Assembly (NCBI GenBank): GCA_025200525.1
Contig: CM045761.1
Location: forward strand, 94,712,182-94,776,181
DNA length: 64,000 bases
Reading direction: 5' to 3'
From: Camellia lanceoleosa
Lineage: Eukaryota; Streptophyta; Magnoliopsida; Ericales; Theaceae
Shown: positions 33,036 through 45,348 of the stretch, piece by piece
Position numbering within the stretch: the stretch's first letter is position 1
How the letters are laid out: each line of letters starts with the position of its first letter
Notes under the pieces: model-generated
Seen by the model: the letters and a program-made list of their open reading frames with translations, nothing else
Database searches by the model: none
What the model was told of the DNA's origin: nothing
Position numbers and translations under genes: made by a program

Positions 33036-35392
33036 CTGTATATAGTCCATTCCAGTGCATACTGTATATATTGCATTGTAGCTTGCATGCATCCATTGCA
33101 TCACCTCCATCTATGGCTTGCGCCTTTCCATGTTGAGCTTGGTCTGGCATGTGCCCATACTTTTCACGTTAAAGCACAGTTCTACATGTGTACGCGCCAA
33201 TTCCATGTTGAACTTGGTTTGAGGGTTGCGGCACCTTTTCTATGTTAGACGCGGTTCGTTTGTGTACATGCCTTTCCTAGGCAAGATTTGGTTTGGCCCG
33301 TGTGCCTTATCCACTGTATATAGTCCATTCCAGTGCATATTATACATATTGCATTGTAGCTTGCATGCATCCATTGCATCACCTCCATCTATGGCTTGCG
33401 CCTTTCCATGTTGAGCTTGGTCTGGTATGTGCCCATACTTTTCACGTTAAAGCACAGTTCTGCATGTGTATGCGCCTATTCCATGTTGAACTTGGTTTGA
33501 GGGTTGCGGCACCTTTTCTGTGTTAGACGTGGTTCGTTTGTGTACATGCCTTTCCTAGGCAAGATTTGGTTTGGCCCGTGTGCCTTATCCACTGTATAAT
33601 CTAAATTATGTCTCACAATTGGTCTGGGTGGTACAACATTTGTTATCTGCCATCTTTCTGGAAAAGTAATTTTTTCCCATTCAATCAGTTTGGGAACAGC
33701 AACCTGACTACTGTAAAGGTTAGTGTCTATTAATACTGTCTGGCCATTCACACTTTGTTTCCTAACAAAAGGATTCAAAGTAGATAAAACTTTTAACTAG
33801 ATTCTGGAAATTACCGAAAACGGTGGTGATCCTGGAAGATATTCATACCCATGAGTAAGAACTCTGAATTCTAAAACTTTAGATAAGTTTTGATCAGAAA
33901 GCGTAATACTGAAATTAGGATATATATCAAAATATACTGGACCATGAGCTAGACTGGTTTCCATTGCTCCCATTAGCGAAGCTCTCCAATTAGTACACCT
34001 ACCATCTCGCAGAGTACATTGTATACTGGTATTCTGACCTAGAATAGTCAATGGTATTTGTTGTGCGGAATATTGGACTCCTCTAATTATAGGATCTTGT
34101 TCTGGATCATTTGGCTCATCAGATGCTGGACAAGAATAAGATCTATTCGGTCTACCTTGGAAGATGGCATCAGGAGGTTCTGAATATGATTGTCTGGATG
34201 ACTCTGGATACTCAACTTTGTAAGGTTGGTGGGTTGGTGCAGTCCTAAAACTGGCACTAGACATATACGGATAATTGACCGGAGGTCTTCAAATCAAGGT
34301 AAACATTACCTCGTGTGTCCGGATTATATCATCGACGGCCGCTTTGGTTGTAAGTATTTCTTTCTTCATTTCTTTTAATGCATATGTTTGTTTACCAATT
34401 AGTTATATTAAATGATATATTAGAATTTTGGAAAAACAGAAAAATTAATCTTCAATATTATATTCATACTCTTAATCATTATGATTCTTGGAGTCTCCGA
34501 GAATTAGAAGACTGTAATAATAAAATAAATGAATGCCACCAAATCCTACATCTGAGGCATCAATTGTCCATTCCAGTGCATATTGTACATATCGCATTGT
34601 AGCTTGCATGCATCCATTGCATCACCTCCATTTACGGCTTGCGCCTTTCCATGTTGAGCTTGGTCTGGTATGTGCCCATACTTTTCACGTTAAAGCACAG
34701 TTCTACATGTGTACGCGCCTATTCCATGTTGAACTTAGTTTGAGGGTTGTGGCACCTTTTCTGTGTTAGACGTGGTTCGTTTGTGTACATGCCTTTCCTA
34801 GGCAAGATTTGGTTTGGCTCGTGTGCCTTATCCACTGTATATAGTCCATTCCAGTGCATATTGTACATATTACATTGTAGCTTGCATGCATCCATTGTAT
34901 CACCTCCATCTATGGCTTGCGCCTTTCCATGTTGAGCTTGGTCTGGTATGTGCCCATACTTTTCACGTTAATGCATAGTTCTGCATGTGTACGCGCCTAT
35001 TCCATGTTGAACTTGGTTTGAGGGTTGCGGCACCTTTCCTGTGTTAGACGCGGTTCATTTGTGTACATGCCTTTCCTAGGCAAGATTTGGTTTGGCCCGT
35101 GTGCCTTATCCACTGTATATAGTCCATTCCAGTGCATATTGTACATATCGCATTGTAGCTTGCATGCATCCATTGCATCACCTCCATTTACGGCTTGCGC
35201 CTTTCCATGTTGAGCTTGGTCTGGTATGTGCCCATACTTTTCACGTTAAAGCACAGTTCTGCATGTGTATGCGCCTATTCCATGTTGAACTTGGTTTGAG
35301 GGTGGCGGCACCTTTTCTGTGTTAGACGCGGTTCGTTTGTGTACATGCCTTTCCTAGGTAAGATTTGGTTTGGCCCGCGCGCCATATCCATT
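33036..35392 (+). repeat. 278-bp tandem array, five copies, interrupted
   Basis: Units begin 'ctgtatatagtccattcc' at 33036, 33314, 34835 and 35113, spaced exactly 278 bp within each half. A unit at about 34564 starts just after the viral fragment, and a partial unit lies at about 35510-35590. Copies are nearly identical, so amplification is recent. Two degraded relatives in E2 (about 16790-17200) show the ancestral unit. Confidence 0.92.
33598..34563 (-). pseudogene. Endogenous pararetrovirus (Caulimoviridae-like) fragment, movement-protein region
   Basis: About 966 bp with base composition unlike the repeats around it, splitting a 278-bp unit after 'ctgtata'. The minus strand is open from 34264 to 33797 (155 residues), then continues past one stop to 33598. 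Motifs such as 'RCTNWRASLMGA' and 'GPVYFDIYPNFS' resemble the 30K-type movement-protein region of caulimovirid polyproteins. Upstream coding (34380-34265) has another stop. At 34550-34520 'DASDVGFGG' resembles an RNase H motif, which could mean a rearranged viral junction; this is weak. The copy is partial and broken, with no capsid, protease or RT. Confidence 0.65.
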
Positions 35393-36159
35393 GTATATAT
35401 TACATTGTAGTGTAATTTTTGAATCCAGCATTAGGATCATATTCTTTCGTTAGCGGGTCATTCCCCACTTATGTCATTCCACCCAATTACTTGTTCTTGT
35501 GTCCATCTACATCACTCATAGTTCTGCATGTGTACGCGCCTATTCCATGTTGAATTTGGTTTGAGGGTTGCAGCACCTTTTCTATGGTAGACGGACTTTG
35601 CACCTCCATCACTCTATTTAACATTTGTGTGGTTTTGAACCGCTCATGATTTGATCATGTTTCAAAGGCACTGCATATCGTTTGCATTATATGTTACATA
35701 ATTTTGTAAATATTGCATATCATTTGCATCATTTTTACATTTGTTTTGTAGTTTTGCATATCATTTGTATTACATCAAATTCAATTGCATATCATCGCAT
35801 TGTCTTGTGCACTCCCTGGTCTGGGAGACCTCAAGTCCTGCATCTTTATTCGCACTGTCTTGTGCACTATCTGGTCTAGGAGACCTTAAATCCTCTAAAG
35901 GTGCAATTCCCTTGGTGTTTGTCGTGCCCGAACGACTTCCGGTGATCTGGTATAGCCACCTGCTTGTGTTTCCGGTGAGTTCCTGCCCCTGAACTACGCT
36001 GGTTTGATTCCTTGCAAAGGGATACATAGGCAGTCTGCAGGCGCAACCATTTATTTATCTGTATTTTGTTTGTTTGTCCAAGTCTTCGGCCTTGTCAAAA
36101 ATGGGCCGTCTCTGGGCTTTGACATTCACTCACATCACTTCATGACTCTGAGCTCTGTC

Positions 36160-36172
36160 AAAGAGGGGCAAC
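36160..36172 (+). other. E3 polypurine tract
   Basis: aaagaggggcaac directly before the 3' LTR start TGTAGACACC, matching the tracts in E1 and E2. Confidence 0.8.
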
Positions 36173-36969
36173 TGTAGACACCCCATTTTTGACCGCCCTT
36201 AAGACTTGGGCGTTACTGATGTTTTACTTGGTGTTGAAAGCTGTGCAGTGCAAGGGTTCGATTTTCTTCAGCAAAGAGAGAGTCAAATCCCAACTTCACA
36301 CCCCATTTTTGGACTAAAACTATTTTGAATGGTTTTTACACCGTAAAACCCTCTCTTTCAAAACTTTTTTGAAAATAGGTTCCTACGATGTTTCGACGCT
36401 CGCATTTTGTTAAATGTTGCCCTTTTCGGTAAACCGAGCAAGGACAAAGTGGAAATGAATGAAGGAGAGATGAACTCTTTTGAAAAATCTTTCAAAACAC
36501 CTTGTTTAGGGGTTTGGAGTTGAAGAAAAGAGGAGAGGAGAGAAGAAACCCAGTTGGGGAAGGAGTTGGGTGTGAACCATTAAGAGAGAGACGAGAAGTC
36601 CTTGCCAAATCAGGCCTATCCTTTTGAATACTTGGATTTCAGCTATGAGGTCACCACCATTGGAAAGCTTACTTCTGGGGCTTCAATTTTCATTCAAGAA
36701 TCTCCTCAAGCCGAGTCCGGATGGGAGAGATATGGTTGTTGGAAGTTGGGCATCAATCCGGTTGGACTGAAACTGAGTAGTTTCACTGAAAGAGGGATAT
36801 CTCTTAGCACACATCGAATTTTGAGGTGAGGCTGCCAAATTTGGAAAGAAGACTTCCGGGGCTACAGTTTAGGCTCAAGAATGACCTAAAAAGGCATCCA
36901 GATGAAGGATTTAGGTTTTCTACAAAATAAGGACTAGGACTGATTTTTGCTTCTTGCCTCTATGGGAGT

Positions 36970-37210
36970 GTGCCGGCCATGAATGGCCAATGCCGACCCT
37001 ATGCCGGCCAGCAATGATAAGGTGTCGGCCATCAATGAGCCACTGCCTGCCAACACTGATGGCCGGCAGCACCCCTCTCTCAGCAGGTTTCACGGCAGAT
37101 CTTTTGAGCCAGCTGGAATCCTTTAATTTCCCCTCCATACACGTGTATGAAGGGATGAAGCCCTTGCCAAAGCTTGTTTGACAAGTTTCTTCTTGCTCTC
37201 TTCTATATAA
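36970..37210 (+). promoter_or_regulatory. E3 3' LTR promoter: CGGCCA cluster and TATA box
   Basis: CCGGCCA, TGGCCA, CCGGCCAG, TCGGCCA and TGGCCGGC at about 36973-37068, then TATATAA at 37204-37210 and a CT-repeat/TA stretch at 37258-37288. Better preserved than in the 5' LTR copy. Confidence 0.6.
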
Positions 37211-39679
37211 GCAAGAGGCCTAGCTCTATATCAGAGGTTGGATGATTTTTGAGAAGATATCTCTCTCTCTCTCTCTATATATATATTGTTGCTAAATTGT
37301 GCCTTGAACTTGATTTTTCTTGCACTTTTACACTAGAACACAAAGATATACACCACCACCATTGGACTAAGCTTCTTGGGAGGGATTCTTGAGGTCTGAA
37401 AAACTGGTTTCCACCCCCTGAAGTTGCTGGTTTCGATGAGGGTCTTCAAGGGTGAGTATTTTCCCCATTTTTGCACTTTCTTGTACCTCACTTTAGCCCT
37501 TCTTGCATATTGATTTGGGCTTTGTTTATAACTGAAAAAAGTCTTGTATTTAAGTGATTTTGAAGTTTTCTTAAGGTCTTTTTGTTGTTAGGGGTGTGTA
37601 GCCCCCTTGCATGCTTTGTTTGGCTTTGTTTTAAGCCATTCCTTGAGGCCTCCGAGCTAGCCTTGGTTTGGCCTTCTCACCACTAAAATCCAGTGGATTT
37701 TCAGTGGTGAAGGTGTGGTTTTGAGGTCCTTAATCAGAGGGGGTAGCCCCCTCTCTTTTGGTTCCTCCTTGCTTGTGTTTTTGGCCTTACAAAGGAGCAT
37801 GCCTCTCTACATTTTTGAGGCTTGGTTCAGGCCATTTTTTGTGACTTTTGGAACCTGCCTTGGCCCTATCCATGGCTGGTTTAGTCATATTTTGCATGCA
37901 TCTAGTATGTGTTGTGTAACTCCATTCATAACTCATCAAAGTAGCATGTGCACTTAGCTTGTGTTGAGTCCATATCAGTCCATTTTTGGTGATGTTTTAC
38001 CATGCCATGAATCTTTTTTGGGTTGGTTTTGTCACTCCATACTTGCATGATGCACTTGTAATGTAAATCCCCTAAACTAGCTTCATATGCTCCATGTCAT
38101 TTTAGCTTGTTTCGTTTACATTTCAGCATGTATTTGGTCATCATATGGCATGTTATAACCCTATCCATAGTTGGTTTGATCATCCTTTGCATGCTCCATA
38201 TAGGTGTAGAACAAATCTTGTTTCCTAGCTCTTTGTGCATAATGTTTTGACTCATCATACTAGCATATTTTGGCTTTGCTCAAACTTGATTTTATGCTTA
38301 TTTTGAAGTGTTCTAGGACTGTTTTGGGCTGCCATGACCATATCACTCATGCTTTGTATAGCTATAGTGTAAATGCCAAAGCTAGTCTTGGGTTTTGAGG
38401 CCCCTATCATGTCATACATGTGATGTTTGCATGTTTTGCCCTCATCCCACATGCTATTTCAGTCCATGAAATGTTGTCATACACTTGCATTTGACATGCC
38501 TTGAATGCTTTGTATAGCTTGTGCTTTATGCCTCAAGAGTGGACTTTTGTGCATGCCACTTAGCCTAAGCCTTTGGCTCATCATTTCAGTGCATTTTGGG
38601 TCCTAATATACCATGATGTAACTCTGTTTTTGGTTGTCTAAGTCATGCCATGAGTGGTTCTCATAGGTGTAGTGCATTGCCTCTTTAAAGCCTTGCATGC
38701 TCCATGCTTTTAGCCTTGTGTTCTAGCCTTTGTTGGCTAGCTTTGAGCTTGATTTTGGTCTTGTTTGGGCCTGCCCTAAGACTGTTTTAGGTCCCCGTGG
38801 CCCTTTGGAGCTCGCCTTGTATGGCCATGGCTTAAGTCCCTTTGCTTACTTTGAGCCTTGAACATCATAACATGCTATGCTTGCATTGTTGAGTTGATTT
38901 GGCATCACTTTACATGTATTTTAGAGCCTACTCCATTGCCATATATCCATGTTTGTTGCTCCTCAAGTGTGCTTAAGAGTTGCCCTCTTTATGCCTTAAT
39001 ACTTGAGCCATTTAGCATGCATGCTTGCCTTGCCTTTCCATGCTTTTCATGCCATCAATTCCATCACTTTGGCTACTGATTTGAACCTAGTTGAGAGCTG
39101 TCCATCTTTGGTGTAAGCCCATCTTACCATGTTGTCGCATGCTTGTTTCATTTCGTATGTTGTTGCATACTTGTTTAGCTTTACATGCCTTGCATGTTCG
39201 CATGTTCATATTGCATTTTGCCATGATTGTCTAAGGTTGTCACCTCACATCATGCTTATATGCTTGTTACATGCTTGGGTTAGTTGCATGTTTGCACACT
39301 TAGGTCATGTTGCATGTTTTCCATGCTTATATGTTGCATTGCTTGGATTAAGTATTAATCCGAGCACGAGGAACGAGGGGCGTTTCATACTTCAAGTGAT
39401 GGAACGCGTCTCAATTCTCGGTCGCCGAAGCTCTTGATGATCCATGATAGAGTTTTGAGGCTTTACTTGCTTTATTTGTGCATTCATTTTCATATTGATT
39501 TGCACAAGTTGGATCTTTGGCCATCATGCATCGGGATGCGTGATTGATGGTCGTGGATCCGAGTTGGCCTCTCCCTTGATGTTTTGAGGTGATTTGGAGT
39601 GCCATGGTGCGTACATGTCCTTGGGAAACCCTCCATTTTCTCTATTTTGTGTTTCGTTGCAGTTTGGTGTCACAGCACA

Positions 39680-39765
39680 CCAGTGGCCGGCACCCTGCCA
39701 CTGATGGCCAGCAGTGTGCCACCCTTGGCCGGCAATGGACCATCCTTGGCCGACAGATCTCCCTG
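39680..39765 (+). promoter_or_regulatory. E3 3' LTR second GGCCGG/GGCCA cluster
   Basis: TGGCCGGC, TGGCCA, TGGCCGGC and TGGCCGAC in about 85 bp, about 3.5 kb from the LTR start. A possible splice donor 'ggtaagt' follows at 39775. Equivalent to 12840-12955 in E2 and 62280-62395 in E7. Confidence 0.5.
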
Positions 39766-41699
39766 CAGTGTTTTGGTAAGTTTCAGCAACAAACACTGGA
39801 AGACACCCTACAAACAGAGCCTCTAAAGAGCAACCGGAAGGCGTTTCGAGGTGAGGAACCGAAGCGAGCATGCATACCCTCCTCTTCTTCAAATAGAGCT
39901 GGAGTAACTCTCTTTTACTGCTTTCTAGTTAGTTAGCATTTGTTATTTGTAATAATTGATTCGATAATTAATTAAGTTGTGTAATAATTAATTGTAGCTA
40001 GTTGTTCAATTCGGTTTTGTAATAATTAATTAGCTCGTGAGTTAGTTAATTAGGCGGCTTGTATTATTTATTCGGACCCTCTGAGCGAGGGCATAATTGT
40101 AATAAGTGTGCGTGAGTGTGTGTATGTCTTCCAACCTCACGTCTTTCTTCCCTTTTATTTACTAGCTTTCGATGGTTAGTTTAGGGCATATTTCAATTAG
40201 CATATCTTATGCTATGCATGCGTGCATTCATTCATCTGTATTGCATGCACCGGGCTCGGCGCATCATACTAACTGCATAGTATTCCAAATCTAACTTGAA
40301 TACGTGTTACTTGTCACATTCCACATGCCATCTTAGATTAGTCGAGCCTATTCTAGATTGCATTTTGTATGCGATGCATTAGGCACTTAACATGGACTTG
40401 GATCATGCATGATTGCTAACAAGTTTTCTGTTTTGGCTTGGAATACAATGTAAGTATTTGTGCTTTAGCATCTCACATGAGTGTGAATGTTAACATGACA
40501 ACATACTTACCATGTGGCTATATCCTTATATGATAAACTGCTTGAATGCTTGTGGGTGAAGGGTGGATTACCTGAATTGGGATAATTAATTGAAATCCGT
40601 ATTTTAGCCTACTTGCGAGTAGCAAATTTCAAAACATTTCCAAACAAACGGATATGCAATGCTTTGTTCCAAATTAGGCGATCTAGTCTATACTTGTTTT
40701 GCTGTGTGCATCACATAGTAATTCTAGCTAATTAATCGGAATAAGAACGCATATGTTTTCAAAACTAGATATCATGGTTAGTAAAGGCCGATCTTCAGAT
40801 CGGGCGAGAGGGGGTGCTCATAGCTGACCTTCCCCAATCGTACCCAAGTTCCCGAGCCGAGGCAACTTTGATGATGACGGACACGTGGCCTTTGGCACCG
40901 AGTCAGGGTTTCCTAAATTCCCCCATTAAAAAATATTTAGGTGGCGACTCTGTATCTGGCAAAGCAGTCTATGTTTGGCACTTCTTTTCTCAAAATTTGT
41001 TTTCTCAAAACGATTTGCCGGATTTGGACTCTTTGGTTCAGATTAAGAACCGTGACAAATCGAGTCCGAACTGTAGCATGAGGCCCAAGGGCACGCCTAC
41101 AAACACATGTAAAAATGCAACTAAAATAGGCTCGGCTATTCTAAGATGGCATATGAAATGCAACTTGATGACATGCTGTTGAACACGTATTCAAGTAAAT
41201 GTATTGAAATACAATGCAGTTTGTATGATGCGCCGAGCCCGGTGCATGCAATGCAAATGAACGAATGCAAACATGCAAGCATAAGGATGCTAATCAAAAC
41301 ATGACCTAGAACTAACCATCGTAAGCGGTTAAGTAAAAGGGAGAAAGACGTGGGGTTGGAAGACATTCCCACACTCACGCACACTTATTACAAAATTCGC
41401 CCTCTCGATGGAGGGTTCGAATGAATCAACTACCTAGCTACACTACACTAATTAATTATTACAAAACCTTAACTAATTAAGCAAATTAATTAAGTTACAC
41501 AACCAACTAAGTAAGAAAAGAAAGAAGCTAAATCAAGCTGCCACAGCTCTGCCTTGAAATGATAAATGATGCATGCTCGGTCGCGTTCTCCCGGAAATCT
41601 GTTACCATGCCTCATGTTGCCTCTATTTGCACTATTTTAGACTTCTGAAAGTTGTGCAAATCTCCAAAACACCTTTGCTCCACTCCATGGACATGCTGA

Positions 41700-41800
41700 G
41701 AGGTCATCGGCCAAGGGATAGAGGTCATTGACCAATTTTGAGGCTATCGGCCAAATATTTATAGCCGATCGGCACACCAGATAGCCGATCAGCCATCTCT
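41700..41800 (-). promoter_or_regulatory. E2 5' LTR second CGGCCA-type cluster
   Basis: Copy of the 12840-12955 cluster, shorter by one unit ('ggctaagaggtatggccatc' is missing), showing unit loss or gain since E2 inserted. Confidence 0.5.
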
Positions 41801-44400
41801 TCCTGCAAACTCTCCTTTCTGCTACAACAGAGCACAAACAGATGCATGGCAATGTATTTGCAAGAAAATGTGTGTGCTACTACACCCCTTATCATGTCTA
41901 AGGCTCAAAGGTGTGTAGTGCTCGGCTCTTAAGCCATCAATCACGTATTTCAATGCATGATGGCCAAAGAGATCGAGCTGCACAAATCAATATCACATGA
42001 ATGCACAAAAACATACAAATGCCTTAAACTCTATCATGTTTGATCAAGAGTGTCAGCGACCGAGGATTGAGGCACGTTTCATCACTTCAAGTATGAAACG
42101 TCCCTCGTTCCTTGTGTTTGGCTTGACACCCAAACCAAACACAATGCAATGCAAGGTATGCCAAACACAATGCAAATAACAAGCATGCAAACAACATGGC
42201 ATGTAACAAGTATGCAACAATGTCATGCAATGCAACTAGCATGCAACAACATGCAATGTACCAAGCATGCAACAATGTTATGTAATGCAACTAGCATGCA
42301 ACAACATACAATGTACCAAGCATGCAACAACATGCAATGAACCAAGCGATGCAACAACATGCAATGCGACAAGCATGCAACAACATGCAAAATGGACTTA
42401 AACTAAAATGGACAGATCTCAATCATGCCCAAATCAGTGGCCAAACTGCTATGGAAATGAAGTACGAAAGCACATACAAACATGCATATACTTTGGTTCA
42501 CAAACAAGGCATGAAGATAACAACTCTCAAGAAAGAGCAATGAATGAAAAGCATGGATGTGTGACAACACTATAGGCCCTGAAATCATGTATGGAATGGT
42601 GCCAAACCACTCAAATAAGTCAAGCATAGCATGCAAGAAAGCTCAAAGCTTGAAACTAGCAAAGGGACTTACACCATGGCCACGCAAAGTAAGCCCCAAA
42701 GGACCGAGGGTAACCAAAACAGTTCCAAGGCAGGTCAAGATAAGACCAAAAACATGTTTGGACCTAGCCAACACAAGCTAGAACAAAAGACCAAAAGCAT
42801 GAAGCATGCAAGGCTAATAGGGGGTATTACACTGCACCTATCAAAACCAAACATGGCATGACTTTGCCAACAAAAATCAGAGTTATATCATGGCAAAATA
42901 ACCCTAAATACACATTGAAATGATAGCTCACAAGCTTAGGCATGAAGGCATACGCAAAGGCTCATGTTCAAGGCATAAAGTACCAACCCTTCAACACATT
43001 GAAAATGTGAAAGATGTGCGTGCATGGCAATGAAACATGCTCTGAAATCACATAACAAATGATGCCAAATCATTCAAATAGGTCAAGCAATGCATGCTAG
43101 TGGACTTGATGCACAAAGCTAACAAGCTAGGATGAACCATAGCTATACAAATCATGGCATGCATGGCCAAAACAACAAAAATTAGAGCTTAAGCATGCTA
43201 AAACATGACCAAAAGCTTCTTTGAGTTAAGCCAAAATCATGCTAGAATGACATGTTAAAGCATGATACACATTAGGCTAATTCATGGAATTGCACTACAA
43301 GTGCATGGAGCATGCAAGGGCCAACCAAACCAAACCTTAACAGAGATATGACATGGAAAAACATCACCAAAAACATGCTGAAATAGAATCAAATCATGCT
43401 AGAAAGGCATGATACCTCATGAAGCATACAAGACTAGTTTGTGAGAAATACACTACAAGTGTATAAACCATGCAAGAGGTGAGTCCACCAATCAAAATTA
43501 GAGTTATAACATGTGAAAATAACACCAAAAATATGCTTGAACTAAGCTAATTCAAACCACAAAAGCATGCTACTTTGTAAGGCTAACAAGGCTAGCAAAG
43601 AGGATTTACACTACAAGTGCAATAAGCATGCAAGAGATGACCAAGACAGCCAAAAACAGAGTTATGGCAGGTCTTATAAGTCACAAAAATGAGCCTAAAC
43701 AAAGCCATAAAGAAGTAAAAATACATGCTCATTTGGTTGGCCATCAACACTAGCAACCAAGACAAGAGGATAGGGGACCACCCTCTCCTATTTGGGCCCT
43801 CAAAACAGGGCTTTTACCATTGAAAATCCACTGGATTTCAGTGGTTCTAAGGCCAAAAAGAAGTTGTTTGAAAAGTTTCAAAGTTAGGTCACAAGGCCTT
43901 ATAAGCCAAGAAGCAAAAGGGAGGACAACCCCCTAGCCAACCAAGGCACAAACCGAGACTTTTAGGACTGAAAAACAGAGGAAAAAAAAAAGAGGTTTTT
44001 TTAGTTTAACACTACCCCAAAAAACAGCCCCCAAGTAGTGTGAAAAGATGGCCAAGCAAGTGTGTAAAACAAGCTTAAAGGGAGGGAGATCTTACCCTTG
44101 ATGTACAGCTGCAAAACCAGCCCAAAATCTGAGCCAGAACACCTTTTGGAGCTCAAACAAAGTCCCAAGTAAGCTTCAAGCAACCTCCTCCCAAAGATAG
44201 GCAACTTTGATCAAGGATGCATAGGCAAACTAGTTGTATTTCTCTACTTCTATGCACCAAAGGGGAAGAAAGAGAGGCTTTAGAGAGAGGGGCAGAGATC
44301 AAAACTCTGAAAATTGTAGAGAGAGAGGGAGTTTAGTAAGAGAAGCTCTCAAACTTGTTTACGAAGTTCTAACCCCTTTAGAAATGAGATATTTGGCTCC

Positions 44401-44585
44401 ATATATAGCGAAAGGCAAGAGTTCGGTCAAAATATCTAAATATGGGACAGCTGGAGGTTGTGTGGAACAGTTGGAGATGAAATATCTTCAAAAAAATCTG
44501 AGTTTGGGTCACTCTTGGCTGATCGGCCATCTTTTGTGCCGATCTGCCACTTGTCTGCTACTTTTTTGGCCGATCGGCCAACAAA
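44401..44585 (-). promoter_or_regulatory. E2 5' LTR promoter: CGGCCA cluster and TATA box
   Basis: CGATCGGCC palindromes at 44520-44582 and a minus-strand TATA-like box at 44401-44408. It would have driven E2 genomic RNA. The R/U5 side is now separated from the element body by E3. Confidence 0.6.
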
Positions 44586-45348
44586 ATCTATTTTTGAGGC
44601 CCAACTTCAAATGGGCATAACTCCTTCATATGAACTCCTTTTTAGGTCATTCTTGTGTCCAAATTGAAGCCCTGGAAGTAATATTTCCAATGGTGAAACT
44701 TTGCATAAAAATTCCAATTGTGTAAAAAGTTATGCCTCTTTTAGTGAAGACTGCTCAGTTTCGATCCAACCAGAATGATGCCCAACTTCAACCAATCATA
44801 TCCCCCCCATCCGGACTCGGCTTTAGGAGATTCTTGAATGAAAAATGAAGCCTCAGAAGTAGACTTTCCAATGGTGGTGGCCTCATAGCTTAAATCCAAG
44901 TGCATAGACAGATAGACCTGATTTAGCGAGGACCGCTCGACTTTCTCTTAGCGATTCATACCCAACTTCTTCCTCAACTAGGTTTCTTCCCTCCACTACT
45001 CTTTTCTTCAACTCCAAACCCCTAAACAAGGTGTTTTGAAAGATTTTTCAAGTATTTCATCTCTCTTTCATTCATTTTCACTTTGTCCTTGCTCGGCTTA
45101 CCGAAAAGTGCAACATTTGACAAAATGCGAGCCTCAGAACATCGCAGAAACCTTTTTCAAATTATTTTGAAAGAAAGGAGTTTAAGATCTAAAATCTTTT
45201 TCGTCCAAAAATGGGTTGTGAGGTTTGGATTTGAGTCTCTCCTTGCCTGAGAAATCAAACCTTTGCACTACGCACCTTTCATCACCAAGTAAACCATCAG
45301 TAACGCAAAAGTCTTAAGGGCGGTCAAAAATGGGGTGTCTACAGCAGC

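Larger units (their letters stand above)
31516..36159 (+). other. E3 3' untranslated region, repeat-rich
   Basis: Unique sequence to about 32140. Next come degenerate 'tgcatagaatatgc' repeats (32200-32400), a 24-bp-type 'gcattgttatgcac' array (about 32400-32700), and looser 'gcattgtcatgcat' repeats to about 33030. The 278-bp array with the viral fragment and a final non-repetitive 570 bp next to the polypurine tract follow. The order mirrors E2 16459-20484. ORFs within the repeats are not genes. Confidence 0.75.
27054..41101 (+). mobile_element. E3: deleted gag-only element, inserted in the E2 5' LTR
   Basis: Plus-strand element of 14048 bp with perfect 5-bp duplication AACAC at 27049-27053 and 41102-41106. 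Its 3' LTR is complete (36173-41101, 4929 bp). Its 5' LTR stops after about 1.1 kb, where it is joined directly to the second gag module at about 28177, so primer site, leader and main gag are lost. It shares the RT/second-RNase H fusion and antisense-gene remnant with E2. The two LTRs differ at about 3% of positions over a 310-bp sample by eye. It cannot replicate. Confidence 0.9.
36173..41101 (+). repeat. E3 3' LTR (4929 bp)
   Basis: Complete LTR: TGTAGACACCCC to ...GGGCACGCCTACA. It carries a first CGGCCA cluster and TATA box about 0.8-1.04 kb in, a second cluster about 3.5 kb in, GCATGC-rich text, and a conserved 3' end ('aaatatttaggtggcgactc' at about 40928). Its last 40 bp differ from the E1 and E2 LTR ends and resemble E7. 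It forms a large inverted repeat with the neighbouring E2 LTR. Confidence 0.9.
11379..45343 (-). mobile_element. E2: gag-only (TR-GAG-like) non-autonomous relative of E1
   Basis: Minus-strand element inserted in E1 pol. Flanking 5-bp duplication: GCAGT (11374-11378) and GCAGC (45344-45348), one C-to-T change. LTRs: 3' at 11379-16458 (5080 bp), 5' at 26222-27053 plus 41107-45343 (5069 bp once E3 is removed). Primer site at 26200-26216. The interior keeps gag but has no protease, RT, RNase H or integrase core, only fused scraps of them. Sampled LTR positions (12240-12515 against 41100-41375) show about 10 differences in 275 bp by eye, seven of them transitions. That suggests an insertion on the scale of a million years or so. 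Confidence 0.9.
41107..45343 (-). repeat. E2 5' LTR, 5' portion (4237 bp)
   Basis: Continues the LTR begun at 26222-27053 after E3. It ends at 45343 with ..GGGGTGTCTACA (LTR start on the minus strand), followed by target duplication GCAGC and E1 pol. It holds the GCATGC repeats at 42130-42395. Confidence 0.9.

Noticed and set aside
32345..33136. Cys/His-rich ORFs (139 and 156 aa) on the plus strand
   Set aside because: Products of 'gcattgttatgcac'-type repeats in the E3 3' UTR. No homology beyond the repeat.
33015..35325. Recurrent 62-78-aa ORFs ('MHPLHHLHLWLAPFH' type)
   Set aside because: Each is the same frame of one 278-bp repeat unit. Repetition explains the similarity; there is no start context or family.
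39411..39936. ORFs of 115-122 aa around the second GGCC cluster in the E3 LTR
   Set aside because: They lie inside the LTR, are not conserved in the E2 LTRs, and overlap on both strands.
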